Counted from the stretch's first letter, positions 22,903-34,870 are shown. The stretch: DNA of 64,000 nucleotides from Lunularia cruciata (GCA_948567375.1 OX419755.1:5089001-5153000); one strand, 5' to 3'. The notes: generated from the letters alone by a model not told the origin. Made by a program: numbers and translations.

Positions 22903-23314
22903 TGTAAAAGACCAAATTCGAGGAGAGAAATATGAGAATGGAAACTCACATTAGGACACTTGAATGAGAGAAAACTCCAAATGTCTAGCATGAACTTTGG
23001 CTTTGGTATTTATGGGTAGCATACAAGGCCCTTGAGAAGCTTCTCAAGAAGCTTCCTCAAGCCGCTTTCTTAGAGTGCAAGCCAAGTTAACTAGGAAGCT
23101 TCTCAAGAAACTTCCTTCTAGAAGTTGCCTACTTGGCGTGCAAGCTAAGCTAGTTGGAAGCTTCTAGAAGCTACTTACTTGAGGTGCAAGCTAAGCTAGC
23201 CGAGAAACTTCCCAAGAAGCTTCCTAGATACTTTTGGAATATTCTAGGCTAATTCATCTTATGTGCTACTTTGTGAGCCCAACTAACTTCGTCGCTAAAC
23301 TCCATATTGTTACA
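22903..23314 (-). repeat. A3 3' LTR
   Basis: The 412-bp LTR runs from TGTAAAAGACC to ATTGTTACA in plus view. It is followed by TATTCCCCCGCCGC, the purine tract on the minus strand. It carries the HSE-like 13-mer GAAGCTTCTAGAA at 23157-23169. Confidence 0.94.
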
Positions 23315-23329
23315 TATTCCCCCGCCGCT

Positions 23330-24840
23330 AGTTGGTGATGTCCTCGTCGCCAATGAAGCTTCAAATTCCTAGATGGCCATTTTTGCATTCTAGAGGTGAG
23401 AAAGAGATTCCCATGTGGCATCATGAAGGGGATACCCTTTCCAAAGGACCTTGTTCTCTATATGTTGGCTACGGCCTTGTTGAATATGGCGACACGCAAG
23501 GATACAATCAACTTTGTACTCCTCATGATCATTGATAGGAATAAGAAGAGGGGGAGGTTGGACTCAAGAGGAAAAGGAAGAGGGGTTAGGAACAAAGGGT
23601 TAGGAACAAAGGGTTAGGAACAAAGGGTTTCAACTTGGAAACATGAAAGACAGGATGGATATGCATGTGACAAGGCAAGGCAAATCGATAAACAACATGA
23701 GAGACAATTTGGGTGATATCAAAGGGTCTTATCTAATTAGGGGCAAGTTTACAAACTTGGGTATCAATTGGGAGAGGGAGGTTACAAGAGGATAGCATGA
23801 CTTTATCACCAATTTCAAAGGTGAGATCACGACGATGGTGGTACACATATTGTTTTTGGCAATTCTGAGCAACAAGGAGGTAAGACTTGGCTTGTTGGAG
23901 AGATTGGGATATAGTGGTCAAGAATGTGGAAGTATGAGGAACTTGAGATTGAAGGGGAGCAAGAAGAGAATCTGGAATAAGCAAATATTGACCAAAATTG
24001 AGAAAGAAAGGAGAAAATTTGGTGCTTGCCTATTTGGAATTGTTGTAGGCAAATTTTATAGCTGCAAGACATTCATCCCAATTGGTATGGTGGACATTGA
24101 CAAAATCATGCAACATATCCTCCAATGTATGATTTCTAGGTTTGGTTTGTCCATCAGTTTGAGGATGATAGGCCGTGGACAAAGCAAGCTTGGTGCCGAG
24201 TATCTGCAAGAGTGCTTGCCAAAACTTCCCGTAAATCAAGGATCACGGTCGGAAATGAGTACACATGGCATCACATGATGCTTGAAGACATTGTTGAAGT
24301 AGATTTTTGCTAAGGTTGGAGCATCCACGGTATCACAGGTTGGTGCCAAGTGGATTTGCTTACTAAGCTTATCCACAAACACCACGATTGTGGTGTGTCC
24401 TTGTTTTGTCTTTGGCAAGGATGTGATGAGATCCAAGCTCACATGCTCCCAGTGAGTGAATGGAACGGCGAGTGGTTGAAGGAGTCCACACGGCTTCTGA
24501 TTGTTGGCCTTGTTACATTGGCAGCTCTCACACAATCAAAAAAGCTCTCAAACATCTCGTGTCATGTTGGGCCACCACCATTGACGCTGGAGGGTACTCA
24601 AGGTCTTGTCCACACCCATGTGACCCATGATGGGTAAATCATGGGTTTCTTGAAGGTGCACAAGTCAAAGATCACCTTTAGTTGGAACATAGATCCGGTC
24701 CTCATGGAATAAAAGGCCCTCCTTGATGGAGAAGGTATTGTACTCCTTATCGCATGTCGTAAGGCAACCATGTACGATTTGGAAGAAGAGATCTTGGTGT
24801 AGAGCTGACTGAAACTCATTTTGGACCTTATAGTCAACTG
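23330..24840 (-). pseudogene. pol: A3 integrase and chromodomain
   Basis: Minus-strand frames 24236-24535 and 24030-24239 cover the integrase core: ESCQCNKANNQKPCG of the zinc-binding end, SLDLITSLPKTKQG around the first catalytic Asp, ISDRDP around the second, then TAYHPQTDGQTKPRNHTLE. In the last motif a Lys sits where the third catalytic residue (Glu) is expected. The chromodomain at about 23370-23560 reads EEYKVDCIL and then KVLWKGYPLHDATWE. The N-terminal HHCC region lies in a shifted frame at 24598-24837. Without the Glu the integrase would not be catalytic. Confidence 0.88.
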
Positions 24841-24844
24841 ACAC

Positions 24845-26040
24845 CGTTCAAATTGCCATTGTGATGAGAAGAAGAGACTTCAAATCAGGTCGTCGTGATA
24901 AAGCATCAGGGATGACATGGAACCAACCTAGTTTGTACTCAAGTTTGATGTCATATAGTTGGAGTTGGTCCTCCCATTGATGATGTTGACTCTTCATGTG
25001 TTCCAAGTGTAAGGTTTGCAACAATGGTTTGTGATCAATTTGCATGATCACTTGCTTCCCCAAGAGGTAATGCCTCCATACCTTGGTGGCGTATACCATT
25101 GCAAGTTGTTCTTGATCTGAAGCAGAGTAGTTTAAACCCTTTAACTTTTGGAATGCTTCTTCATGCTCGGTGGTCCATTGGAAGCTCAAATTCTTTTCCA
25201 AGAGGTCAATCAATGGTGTAGCCACATGAGCATAATAATGGATGAACCATAGGTAAAAACTGGCCAATCCATTGAATGCCCGTACTTCTGTAGCATCCTT
25301 TGGAGTAGGCTAATCAATAATGGCCTTGATCTTCTCTTCTTTTATCTTGATCACCTCTGAGGAGATCTTATGATCCAAGAAGGTAACCTTCTTCTGCCAA
25401 AAGGTACACTTTGACTTCTTGTAGTAAAATTTCCATTGTCGTAGGCGTCTTAGGACTTCTCACACATGATTCACGTGTTCTACCTCTGTCTTACTATAAA
25501 TTAAGATATCATCCAAGAACACCACCACGGACCGATCCAATAGTCCATCCAACACCCAATGCATCTGATCCATGAAGACTGTAGGAGCATTAGTGAGTCC
25601 AAAAGGTAGAACTCTCTACTCAAAATGCCCATACCTTGTACGAAAGGAAGTCTTTTGCACATCCTCTCTCTCAATGGGAATTTGCCAATAGCTGCTGTGA
25701 AGATCCAACTTGGAAAAGTAGCGTGCTCCACTTAGTTGATCAAACAAGTCATTGATCCAAGGCAAGGGGTATGCATTCTTCACGGTTTGCTTATTGAGCC
25801 CACGATAATCAATATAGAAACAAAGTCCTCCATCCTTCTTTGGAACAAATAGTACCGGTGCTCCCCAAGGAGAGGTACTATGTCGTATGAAGTCCTTCTC
25901 CAACAACTCTATAAGTGTTGTTTGCAACTCCTCCAACTCCTTTGGTGAGAGCCAATAGATTGGTCTACTCACTAGAGTACTCCCTGGTAATAACTCAATC
26001 TTGAAGGGCATACCTCAATCGGAGGGTAATCCCTTTGGCA
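24845..26040 (-). pseudogene. pol: A3 reverse transcriptase and RNase H
   Basis: Frame 25616-26011 (131 residues) gives RT from [10 protein letters not shown] through [43 protein letters not shown] and [13 protein letters not shown] to RYGHFE, then a stop. The catalytic [12 protein letters not shown] follows at about 25485-25530 in the next piece. Frame 24848-25267 (139 residues) begins at FYLWFIHYYAHVATPLI and ends in the RNase H region DHKPLLQTLHLEH and PDALSRR. Compared with A1 and A2, about 65 residues are missing at KLKG/LNYSASDQEQLA (near 25130), which removes the first RNase H Asp. Confidence 0.9.
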
Positions 26041-26138
26041 GATCATCAAGAAACACGTCCGCAAACTCCTTAACTATCCAATCAACCATTGCTTGATGAG
26101 GCTCTTAGTACTGCATAGATTTTTCTTGTGCAATCGGC

Positions 26139-26345
26139 TTGATCTACACCGCAAATACATACTTATCTTCCTCCAAAGCTTGCTCTATGGCTGCTTTACT
26201 AACAAGCTTCCCTTCTAGGGACTCATCTCTCTTCCAAGCTTGCTCCATGGTTGCCTTCTTGGCAAAATTCCCATCTTGGGACTCCATTTCCTTCAAGGTT
26301 TGCTCTATGGCTACCTTCTTGACAAACTTTCCATCTAGGGATTGA
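26139..26345 (-). repeat. About 60-bp coding repeat in A3 protease-RT linker
   Basis: The plus strand shows GCTTGCTCTATGG(C/T)(T/A)(G/C)C, GCTTGCTCCATGGTTGCC and GTTTGCTCTATGGCTACC, each followed by a variant of TTCCC(A/T)TCTAGGGACT. That gives three units about 60 bp apart. On the coding minus strand each unit encodes an acidic/helical segment with A-M/I-E-Q-A. A2 shows the equivalent series at 29890-30070. Confidence 0.7.
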
Positions 26346-26386
26346 TTATTCTTAGGTGTTTTACTCAGAGGTGCCAGAAAACCTAA

Positions 26387-26779
26387 TCAAAAATTCCTAC
26401 CTTGGTGTTGTACTTGAATTTGGCATTGGATCCAATCAAATTGAACCTTATGACGTTCAAGCCAAGGTAGACCCAGAATGATATCATAGTGTAGAGGTGC
26501 CACTACAAACCTCATACACTCCAAATACTCCTTCCCTATCTTGAAGGTAACAAGATGTGGGGTGCGGAATGTAGAACCCTTTCTACCATCCGCCATCATC
26601 AAACTACTTCCAATCACTGGCTTGATAGGAATACCCAATTCTTTTGCTACTTGCATAGACATGCAATTCTCTGAACTTCCAAAATCAACCAAAATCCTAC
26701 AACCCCAATTAGATATCATACCTTGCAAGTGAAGCAAACTTGCATAGGTCGAGCCTTCCATCCCATTGGAACTAATCAA
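26387..26779 (-). pseudogene. pol: A3 protease segment
   Basis: A 130-residue open frame contains the retropepsin region ILVDFGSSENCMSMQVAKEL and the closing ILGLPWLERHKVQFDW. The active-site triplet is DFG rather than DTG or DSG. Between protease and RT (26040-26386) is a linker rich in short repeated frames (ACSMAALLTSFPSRD-like in the opposite strand), reflecting a three-fold repeat of an about 60-bp unit encoding a KL.KEA.EQAL.-like segment. Confidence 0.82.
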
Positions 26780-26799
26780 GCTCCTAGTAGGCGGCTCAA

Positions 26800-27740
26800 A
26801 ATCTCCTACTGGGATTCCTCGTTTCCCTGATCATTCCACTCCACAACCTCCACTTGGGCAACTTGTCTAGGTTGTCCATTCTTGAGTGGACATTCAACAA
26901 TGCGATGCTCCAATTGGCGACAATAAAAACAACCACCATTTTGTTGCAGTTTCTCTCTATTTGCTATGCCAAGTGGTCTTCATTGAATGGCATCAATCTC
27001 CATGGGTGCTGGCTCCTCCACCTATGTGTAGTGTATTGGTAGGCACTATGGAGGTCAAGGTCAAGATCGAGACCAAGTTGTTACCACCAAGGAATCAAAA
27101 TGTTTTGCCAACCACATGGCTTTCTCCAAGTGTTGTGGCTCTTGCATGGTTACCTCTAATTTGGTTCTCACCTGCAAGCCCCTCACAAATCAATCCAAAG
27201 CTTCACCTTCCAATATATCTGGAATTTGCATGATGGTGTTTTGGAACTGCATGATGTAACTTCTTACAGAGCCAATCTATTTCAACTCTGCCAACTTATC
27301 CCGTGCAGCTCGTGTGGCATTTATAGCTTGGAATTGACTAATTATTGTGCTCTTGAATTTTGCGCATGTCAAGATTGGTGCAAAAAAATTTCATTCCGTT
27401 TGCTCCACTTGGAATCTCCACCATAGCTTTGCTACTCCATCCAATTGGCTAGAAGCCAAGAGAATTTGTTTTTGCTCATCTTGTAGATTGGTAACTTCAA
27501 AATAACATTCACAATCAAACACAAAATTCTCCATTGCATCCAAAGATTCTTGCCTTCAAATACCTTGGGTTTAGGGAATCTGATCCGCTTTTCTCTTTCT
27601 TGAATTGGTACTCTCTCCACCTGCTCTTGTTGTCAAAGATCTTGTTCATCCAACAATCAAGTAAGGTGCTTGATTTGTTGCTGCATAGCAAGGATAACAT
27701 CGTGTATTGCCGCCATGGTTGCTACTCTATCACACCACTC
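26800..27740 (-). pseudogene. gag: A3 gag with CCHC zinc knuckle
   Basis: On the minus strand at about 26870-26930 the sequence reads CFYCRQLEHRIVECPL, a CCHC knuckle (C-X2-C-X4-H-X4-C) with the usual Gly replaced by Glu. The N-terminal part (27230-27700) has broken frames with the Gln-rich start and the REKRIRFPKPKVFEG motif (27432-27620). Gag would package the element RNA. Frames are interrupted several times. Confidence 0.8.
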
Positions 27741-27974
27741 CCAATCTATCTAATTTATTAACACATAGAAACAACACGTCCACTGTTCTCCATAAGTTAC
27801 AATTGGAAGCACCAAGGGTTCCTCAGATATGGTGATCATATGTAAAAAAATCTTGTCCAAAGTACAAGGTGATGAATCGTGTGAAACAATGTTTGGGTAG
27901 TATTTGGACGCAAAATCCCAATGGTTTGGTAGAAGTGGATTTGGTGGTCCATAAATTCCATCCATCCCATTCCT

Positions 27975-28383
27975 GCTCTAATACCAATGTAAAAGACCAA
28001 ATCCGAGGAGAGAAATAGGAAAATGGAAACTCACATTGGGACACTTGAATGAAGGAAAACTCCGAATGCCTAGCATGAGCTTTGGTAATTGACAGTCAGC
28101 TTGAGGAAGCTTCTCAAGAAGCTTTCTCAAGTTGCTTTCTTAGAGTGCAAGCCAAGTTAACTAGGAAGCTTCTCAAGAAACTTTTTTCTAAAAGCTGCCT
28201 ACTTGGCGTGCAAGCTAAGCTAGTTGGAAGCTTCTAGAAGCTACTTACTTGAGGTGCAAGCTAAGCTAACCGGGAAGCTTCCTAGAAGCTTCCTAGATAC
28301 TTTTGGAATATTCTAGGCTAATTTGTCTTATGTGCTACTTTGTGAGCTTGACTAACTTCATTACTAGACTCCATATTGTTACA
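27975..28383 (-). repeat. A3 5' LTR and adjoining PBS
   Basis: The LTR occupies 27988-28383 (396 bp). The PBS TGGTATTAGAGC (minus strand) is at 27975-27986, one base inside. The HSE-like 13-mer GAAGCTTCTAGAA occurs at 28227-28239 with further GAAnnTTC palindromes at 28110-28130 and 28275-28295. A short deletion near 28090 has removed the TATA region that is present in the 3' LTR. Confidence 0.92.
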
Positions 28384-28388
28384 ACATA

Positions 28389-29445
28389 GTTCATAACCTC
28401 ATGTTTTGGGCAAAAATTTTTGAATGCAATTGCCTTGTCTGAGGCACCCTTGATACTTCTGGTTGTAACTTATGGAGAATGGTGGATGTGTTGCATCTAT
28501 GTGTTAGTAAATTAGATAAATTGGGGATATTGTGATAGAGTAGTAGCCATAGCGGCAATACCCAAGGTTATCATTGTTGTGCAACAACAAATCAAGCACC
28601 TTACTTGATTGTTGGATGAACAAGACCAACAACGACAAGAGCACGTTTCAAGAAGAAGAAGACCAAATTTGATTTCCAAAACCTAAGGTATTTGATGGCA
28701 AGAATCATCTTGGCAGAGTGGAGAATTTTGTATTTGACTATGAATGTTATTTGAGGCTACAAATCTTCAAGATTAACAAAAAATAATTCTCTTAGCTTCA
28801 AGCCAATTGGACGTGGCTGCAAAGCTATGGTAGCAATTCCAAATGGAGTGAGCTAAAAGGTAGTTTTTTTAACTAATCCTAACATGCAAAGAATTCAAAG
28901 GTCCAATAAGTGGGTGATTCCAAGCAATCAATGCAACACAAACTGCACAAGATAAGTTGGCAGAGTTGAAGTAGGTTTGTTCTATAAGAAGCTACATCAC
29001 ACAATTCCACAACACCATTATGGAAATTCCAAATATAATGGCAAGTGAAGCTTTGGATTGATTTGTGAAGGGCTTGAAGTCAAAAACCAAATTAGAAGTG
29101 ACTATGCAAGAGCCAAAATACTTGGAAGAAGCCATGCAACTAGTAGAGCGCTTTGATTCCTTGGTGGTGATAACTTGGTCTCGACCTTGACCTTCATAAA
29201 ACCAACTAATACATTACACACATGTAGAGTAGCCGGCACTGATAGAGATTTATCCCATCCAATGGAGACCACTTGATACAATAGATTGAGAAATATTATA
29301 GCAAAATGGTGGTTGCTTTTATTATCACCAAATTGGACATTGTATCGTTGAATGTCCACTCAAGAATGTGCAATCTCGACAAATCACCCAAATGGAAGTT
29401 GTGGAGCGGAATGATCATGAAAAAAAGCAATCCTAACTGCCTATA
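28389..29445 (+). pseudogene. gag: A2 gag (decayed)
   Basis: Plus-strand pieces match the A3 gag: Gln-rich text from about 28560, FPKPKVFDGKNH-like sequence near 28675, and the zinc-knuckle region near 29300-29360, where HQIGHCIVECPLKN is readable after a lost Cys. Numerous stops are present. The first 170 bp are leader. Confidence 0.72.
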
Positions 29446-29449
29446 TGGA

Positions 29450-30960
29450 ACTTGATTAGTTCCAATGGGATTAAAGGCTTGATCTATGCAAGTTTGCTTC
29501 ACTTTCAAGGTATGATATCTTATCATGGTTGTAGGATTTTGGTTGATTTGGGAAATTCAAAGAATTGTATGTTTATGTAATTAGCAAAGGAATTGAGTAT
29601 TCCTATCAAGCCAATAATTGGAAGCAGATTGATGATGACGGATAGTAGAAAGGGTTTTGCATTCCATACCTTGCATCCTGTTCCCTTCAAGATTGGGAAA
29701 GAGTATTTAGAATGTATGAGGTTTGTAGTGGCACCTCTCACTATGATGTCATTCTAGGTCTACCTTGGCTTGAACGTCATAAGGTTCCATTTGATTGGAA
29801 TCAATGATAAATTCAAGTACAACAGCAAGGTAGGAATTTCCAATTAGGTTGTCTGGCACCTCTAAGTAAGACACCTAAGAATAGTCAATCCCAAGATAGA
29901 AAGTTTGTTGAGAAGGTAGCCATAGATCAAGTCTTGAAAGGAGATGAGTTCCAAGATAGGTAGTTTGTCAAGAAAGCAACTATGGAGCAAGCTTTGAAGA
30001 GAGATGAGTCCCTAGATGAGAAGTTTGTTAGTGAAGCATCCATAGAGCAAGCTTTGGAAGAAGACAAGTCTATTTTCATAGTGTGGATCAAGCTGATTGT
30101 ACAAGGAAAATCTAAGGAGGGTCAAGAACCTCATCAAGCAATGGTTGATTGGATAGTTCAAGAGTTTGCGTACGTGTTTCTGGATGATCTACCAAATGGA
30201 TTACCTTCCACTCATAGTATGCCCTTCAAGATTGAGTTATTGCCAAGGAGTGCTCCAATGAGTAGACCAATCTATTGGCTCTCACCAAAGGAGTTGGAGG
30301 AGTTGCAAACAATGCTTACAAAGTTGTTTGAGAAGGATTTCATACAACATAGTACATCTCTTTGGGGAGCACCAAGACTATTTGTCTCAAAGAAGGATGG
30401 AGGAATTTGAGTCTGCATTGATTAACTTGGGCTCAATAAAAAAAATAGTGAAGAGTGCACATCCCTTGCTTTGAATTGATGACTTGCTTGATCAATTGAT
30501 TGGAGCACGATTCTTCTCCAAGTTGGATCTTTGCAGCAGCTATTGGCAAATCCCCATTGATGGAGAGGATGTGCAAAAGACTACCTTTTGCACAAGGTAT
30601 GGGTATTTCTAGTGGAAAGTTCTACCTTTTGGGCTCATTAATGCTCTAAAAATCTTCATGGATTAGATGCATCGGGTGTTGGATGGACTATTGGATTGGT
30701 ACATGATGGTGTTCTTGGATGATATCTTAATCTGTAGCAAGACAAAGTTAGAACACGTGAATCACATGTGAGAAATCCTAAGCCAACTACAATAATGGAA
30801 AGTTTACTATAAGAAGTCAAAGTGTGCCTTTTGGAAGAAGGAAGTTACCTTCTTGGGTCACAAGATCTCATCAGAAGGGATCAAGATGGAAGAGGAGAAA
30901 ATCAAGGCCATTATTGATTGGCCTACTCTAAAGGATACTATTAAATGCCCATACTAAAGT
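29450..30960 (+). pseudogene. pol: A2 protease, linker and reverse transcriptase (decayed)
   Basis: The protease is recognisable from VDLGNSKNCMF (about 29540) to the LGLPWL-like end near 29760. The repeated linker (three KFVEK-type units) spans 29890-30070. The frame 29982-30410 (142 residues) runs through [37 protein letters not shown] and SLWGAPRLFVSKKDGG. RT continues with FFSKLDLCSSYWQI and the catalytic [12 protein letters not shown] at about 30705-30740. Confidence 0.85.
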
Positions 30961-30975
30961 ATGGGCATTTAATAG
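30938..30975 (+). repeat. Perfect 18-bp-arm palindrome in A2 RT
   Basis: CTATTAAATGCCCATACT (30938-30955) is an exact inverted copy of AGTATGGGCATTTAATAG (30958-30975), with a 2-nt AA centre. The right arm is the normal family A sequence at this point; in A3 the left arm is absent. The left arm is thus an inverted duplication inserted in the RT gene. Confidence 0.9.
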
Positions 30976-30979
30976 ATTG

Positions 30980-33010
30980 GCTAGTTTTTTCCAACAGTTC
31001 ATCCATTATTATATCTATATGGCCGCACTATTGATTGATCTCTTGGGGAAAAACTTGAGCTTTCAATGGACCGCCAAGCACAAAAAAGCATTCTAAAAGC
31101 TAAAATATATGGTGTTTTCAAGACCCATTTTTCAACCATACGATCCTCAATTACCTTGTGTGGTTGATTTTGATGCTTCTAACTTAGAGATTAGAATCAA
31201 TATGCAATAAGAATTCCAAAACGGATTACATCCCATTGCCTTTGTGTCTTGCTAATTAAATATTGCTAAAAGGAATTACTTTGCTCAAGATCAGGAACAA
31301 CTAGCAATTGTATATGCCACCAAAGGTGTGGAGGCATTATCTCTTGGGGAAACAAGTGATCAAGCAAACTGATCACAAACCATTGTTGCAAACATTACAT
31401 TTAGAACACATGAAGAATAAACATCATCAATGGGAGGAACACTCCAATTTTTTGATATCAAACTTCAGTACAAACCAAGTCGGTTCCATATTATCCCTAA
31501 TGCCTTATCATGATGACTTTATTTGAAGTCTCTTCCTCTCATCACGATAATCATTACAATGGTGGCAATTGGCTCCAAGGTCCAAAATGAGTTTAGGTTA
31601 GCTCTACAACAAGATCACTTCTTTCATATGGTACATGATTGTCTTGTAACATATAATAAGGAGTATAATACCTTCTCCTTCAAGGAAGGACTTCTATTCC
31701 ATGAGAATTGAATATATGTTCCAACCCCCTTTGACTTGTGCGCCTCCAAGAAAGCCCATGAAAACTTACCAATTGTTGGTCACATGGGTGTGAACAAGAC
31801 TTTGGGTACTCTCCGATGCTAAGGGTGGTAGCTCAACATGACACAAGATGTTCAAGAATTTATCCGATCATGTGAGAGCTGCAACAAGGCCAGCAACCAA
31901 AAACCAAGTGGACTCCTTCAATTACTCTCCATTCCATATGCTCAATGAGAACACATGAGCTTAGATTTCATCACCTCCTTGCCCAAGACAAAGTAAGGTC
32001 ATAGAGCAATCATGGTATTTATGGATAAGCTTAGTTAGCAAATCCATTTGGCACCAACCTTTGATACTATGGATGCTCTAACATTGGTGCAGATTTGTTT
32101 CACAATATCTTCAAGCATCATGGAATGCCTTGTGTACTCATCTCTAATTGTGATCCTTGATTCATTGGGAAATTTTGGCAAGCACTCTTCCAAATACTCG
32201 GCACCAAGCTTGATTTGTCCATGGCCTATCATCCTCAAGCTGATGGACAAATTGAACATGCAAATTGCATCTTGGAAGATATACTTTGTGCCTTTGTCAA
32301 CATCCACTTTACTAATTGAGATGAATGTCTTACAACTACGGAGTTTGTTTACAATAATTCCAAACATGCAAGCACTGATTTCTCTCCTTTCTTTTTCAAT
32401 TTGGGCCAAGATCCACCTATTTCTGATGCCCTTCTTGCTCCTCCTCCATCTCATGTCCCTCATATTTCCACCTTCTTGACCACCATATCCCAATCCTTCC
32501 AACAAGCCAAATCTCATCTCTTTGTTGCTCAGAATTGACAAAAACAATATGTAGACCACCATCATCATGATTTTGCCTTTCAAGTCAGTGATAAGGTTAT
32601 GCTTTTCTCTAGTAACCTACCCTTTCCACTTGATACCCAAGTTTGTAAACTTGCCCCTAATTGGATAGGGTTCTTTGATATCACCCAAATTATCTCTCTT
32701 GTTGCTTATTGACTGCCTTGCCTTGTCATATGCGTATCCACCCTATCTTTCATATTTCTAAGTTGAAACCCTTTGCTCCTAACCCATTTTCTTTTTCCTC
32801 CTGTATCTAACCTCCTCCTCTTCTTGTCTCTATCAATCATCATGAGGAGTACAAAGTTGATTGTATCCTTACGTGTTGCCATATTCAACAAGGCCGTCAA
32901 CAACATACAAAGTACAAGGTCCATTGGAAAGGATATCTCCTTCATGGTGCTACATGTGAACCTCTCTCTCATCTCCAGAATGCACATACTACCATCTAGG
33001 AGTTTGAAGC
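30980..33010 (+). pseudogene. pol: A2 RNase H, integrase and chromodomain (decayed)
   Basis: RNase H spans about 31000-31520, including VVDFDASNLEI and DHKPLLQTLHLEH (frame 31308-31526). The integrase zinc-binding region lies near 31740-31900 (HENLPIVGHMGVNKTLG), and the core with FISCLTQ-like and CESCNKASNQKPSG text follows to about 32420. The chromodomain near 32840-33000 reads EEYKVDCILTCCHIQQG and KVHWKGYLLHGAT. The ORF 32035-32583 on the minus strand is only the complement of this region. Confidence 0.82.
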
Positions 33011-33053
33011 TTCAATGACGACAAGGATGTCATCAACTTGCAATGGGGGAATA

Positions 33054-33417
33054 TGTAACAATATGGAGTTTAGCAATGAAGCTAGTTAGGACTAATAAGG
33101 TAGCCAATAGGACAAATTAGCCTAGAACATTCCAAAAGTATCTAGGAAGTTTCTTGGGAAGCTTCCAATTATCTTAGCTTGCATGCCAAGTAAGTGGCTT
33201 TTAGAAGGAAGCTTTTTAAGAAGCTTCTCGGTAAACTTGGCTTACATTCTAAGAAAGCGGCTTAAGGAAACTTCTTGAGAAGCTTCTCAAAGCCTTGTAT
33301 ACTCTCTATAAATACCAAAGTCAAAGCTCATGCTATGCATTTGGAGTTTTCTGCACTCAAGTATCCCAATGCAATCTTTGATTCTTTTATTCTCTCCTCG
33401 GTCTTGGGTCTTTTATA
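33054..33417 (+). repeat. A2 3' LTR
   Basis: The 364-bp LTR runs from TGTAACAATATGGAG to GGTCTTTTATA, directly after the purine tract GGGGGAATA and directly before the GTCTT duplication. CTATAAATACC at 33306-33316 is a TATA-like match. GAAnnTTC palindromes occur upstream of it. Confidence 0.94.
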
Positions 33418-33422
33418 GTCTT

Positions 33423-34870
33423 GCTCCTTGGTCTCGGAACCAAATGTTACCCAATTCCATAGTAATTGGTCCCCCAAAATGGTATGTCTTAGCCTAATAG
33501 TTTTGCATGGAAGTTGCCGCTCCACCTCCTCCAAGTTCCCCTACTATTCTTTGAGCACAAGCAATGGCTTCAAAAATAGTGAGAGGATTTTGTACCATTA
33601 CCTCTTGATGAATTTGATCTTTTAATTCCCTTTTGAAATTGTCAAGAGCTTTGGTTGGACTCATATTGGTTATTGCAACCTGTAGATCAAGAAAGGCCTC
33701 CACATATTCTTGTATATTATTCTTCTACTTCAACCTCCAAATTTTAGTTTGGGCCATTTGCATAGAATTCACAAATTAAAAATTCTTGAGCAACCCTTTT
33801 TGCATGGCTATCCGAATGACCTCTCTTCCTTCTACCAGCAATGATTGTTCCCAAGCATCATACCATGTGAGAGCTTTATTGGTCAAATACCCAAATGCAA
33901 ACACCCCTACCAAATGATCAGTGATCTTAGTTGTGAATAATTGAAAGTATCAATTCATTCTTAAAATCCAATTTTCCATGACTCCCATGAAACATTGTCC
34001 CTTGTAAGGATTGATGTTGCAGCTATTTTTCACTCATAGTTACAATGTGGGTTGGTTGTTGACTAGGATCGGTGTCCTTGGCATGAGTAACTCTATAGGT
34101 ACTTTGATCGTTGGCACTAGTTGTTAGGATGGCTCCTTTGCTTGCATTACTTGATCATTCTTGACGGTACATACTTGATTTTGCAATCCATTCATGGTCA
34201 TCTTGATCTCTTGGAACTCATTCAACATCCTCTACACTCCTTGCATCAACTCCTATAGTTGTAGATCCATGATTCCTACACACGGCCCATGTTCAATTGC
34301 TACTTCCTACTTCAATAGAGGGTTAATATGATCACTCAAGAGAGAGCATAAACTATTGGAATGACAATTGGGACCTTAGAAGCTATCATTTGTTGATAAT
34401 ATTCCTCACCAAAATTATGGACTACAAAATCTCTAAACATCACTTTTGTTCTAACAACATAATGGATTTTTACTTTCATGTTGAAAGGATGAGAATTTAG
34501 TACATTCATATCCATAACATCATAATAGAATGTAGATTTTCAAGTCTCATTCTCTGTCATATAACCCCCATAAGTAGAATCACCAGGTTAGGAGAATTCA
34601 TCACTTTGTCCATGAATTTTGCTCCAAAATGATAAACAAGGGATCCTCTCATTTGCTCGTGTTGGATATACATAATCTTGATATGGAATGGATTCAAGAA
34701 TGGAAAACTAGGTGCAAGAAATTTTCTTCCAAGTGCCTCCATCCCATCCTCTCTTTAAGACACCCCCAAGTCTAACAATTGTACTACATTTTCTCCCCTT
34801 AGAATTACTTAGTTTCAATAGCTTGTGTTTTTCCAAGAGGGTTGATCCACTCTCTTGGACAAAAGCACTT
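33423..34870 (-). pseudogene. gag: C1 gag (decayed)
   Basis: Minus-strand frame 33494-33703 contains FLDLQVAITNMSPTKALDNF and PLTIFEAIACAQRI, the conserved helical region of a retrotransposon gag before the zinc-knuckle part. The upstream part (33720-34870) is broken. The frame 34557-34742 and neighbours belong to the leader/gag N-terminus. A2 interrupts the gag C-terminus at 33418. Confidence 0.72.

Larger units (their letters stand above)
22903..28383 (-). mobile_element. A3: complete minus-strand family A chromovirus inside A2
   Basis: The 3' LTR is at 22903-23314 and the 5' LTR at 27988-28383, with a perfect target duplication ACATA (22898-22902 and 28384-28388). Total length is 5481 bp. 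The internal order on the minus strand is PBS, gag, protease, RT, RNase H, integrase, chromodomain and purine tract. It is the best preserved of the three family A copies, with long open stretches in protease, RT and integrase. It is still inactive: stops, an RNase H deletion and a changed integrase catalytic residue are visible. It inserted into the leader of its own relative A2. Confidence 0.96.
22438..33417 (+). mobile_element. A2: plus-strand family A chromovirus, split by A3
   Basis: The 5' LTR is at 22438-22791 and the 3' LTR at 33054-33417, flanked by a perfect 5-bp duplication GTCTT (22433-22437 and 33418-33422). The PBS follows the 5' LTR at 22793. The leader is interrupted at 22902 by A3 and resumes at 28389 after the ACATA duplication. 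Plus-strand order is gag (28560-29440), protease (29520-29810), RT (about 30180-30900), RNase H (about 31000-31520), integrase (31740-32420), chromodomain (about 32835-33000) and purine tract GCAATGGGGGAATA. It lies in C1, in opposite orientation. Confidence 0.95.

Noticed and set aside
23835-24278. 147-codon plus-strand ORF as a gene
   Set aside because: It is antisense to the A3 integrase on the minus strand.
32035-32583. 182-codon minus-strand ORF as a gene
   Set aside because: It is the antisense of the A2 integrase, whose plus-strand motifs are clear.
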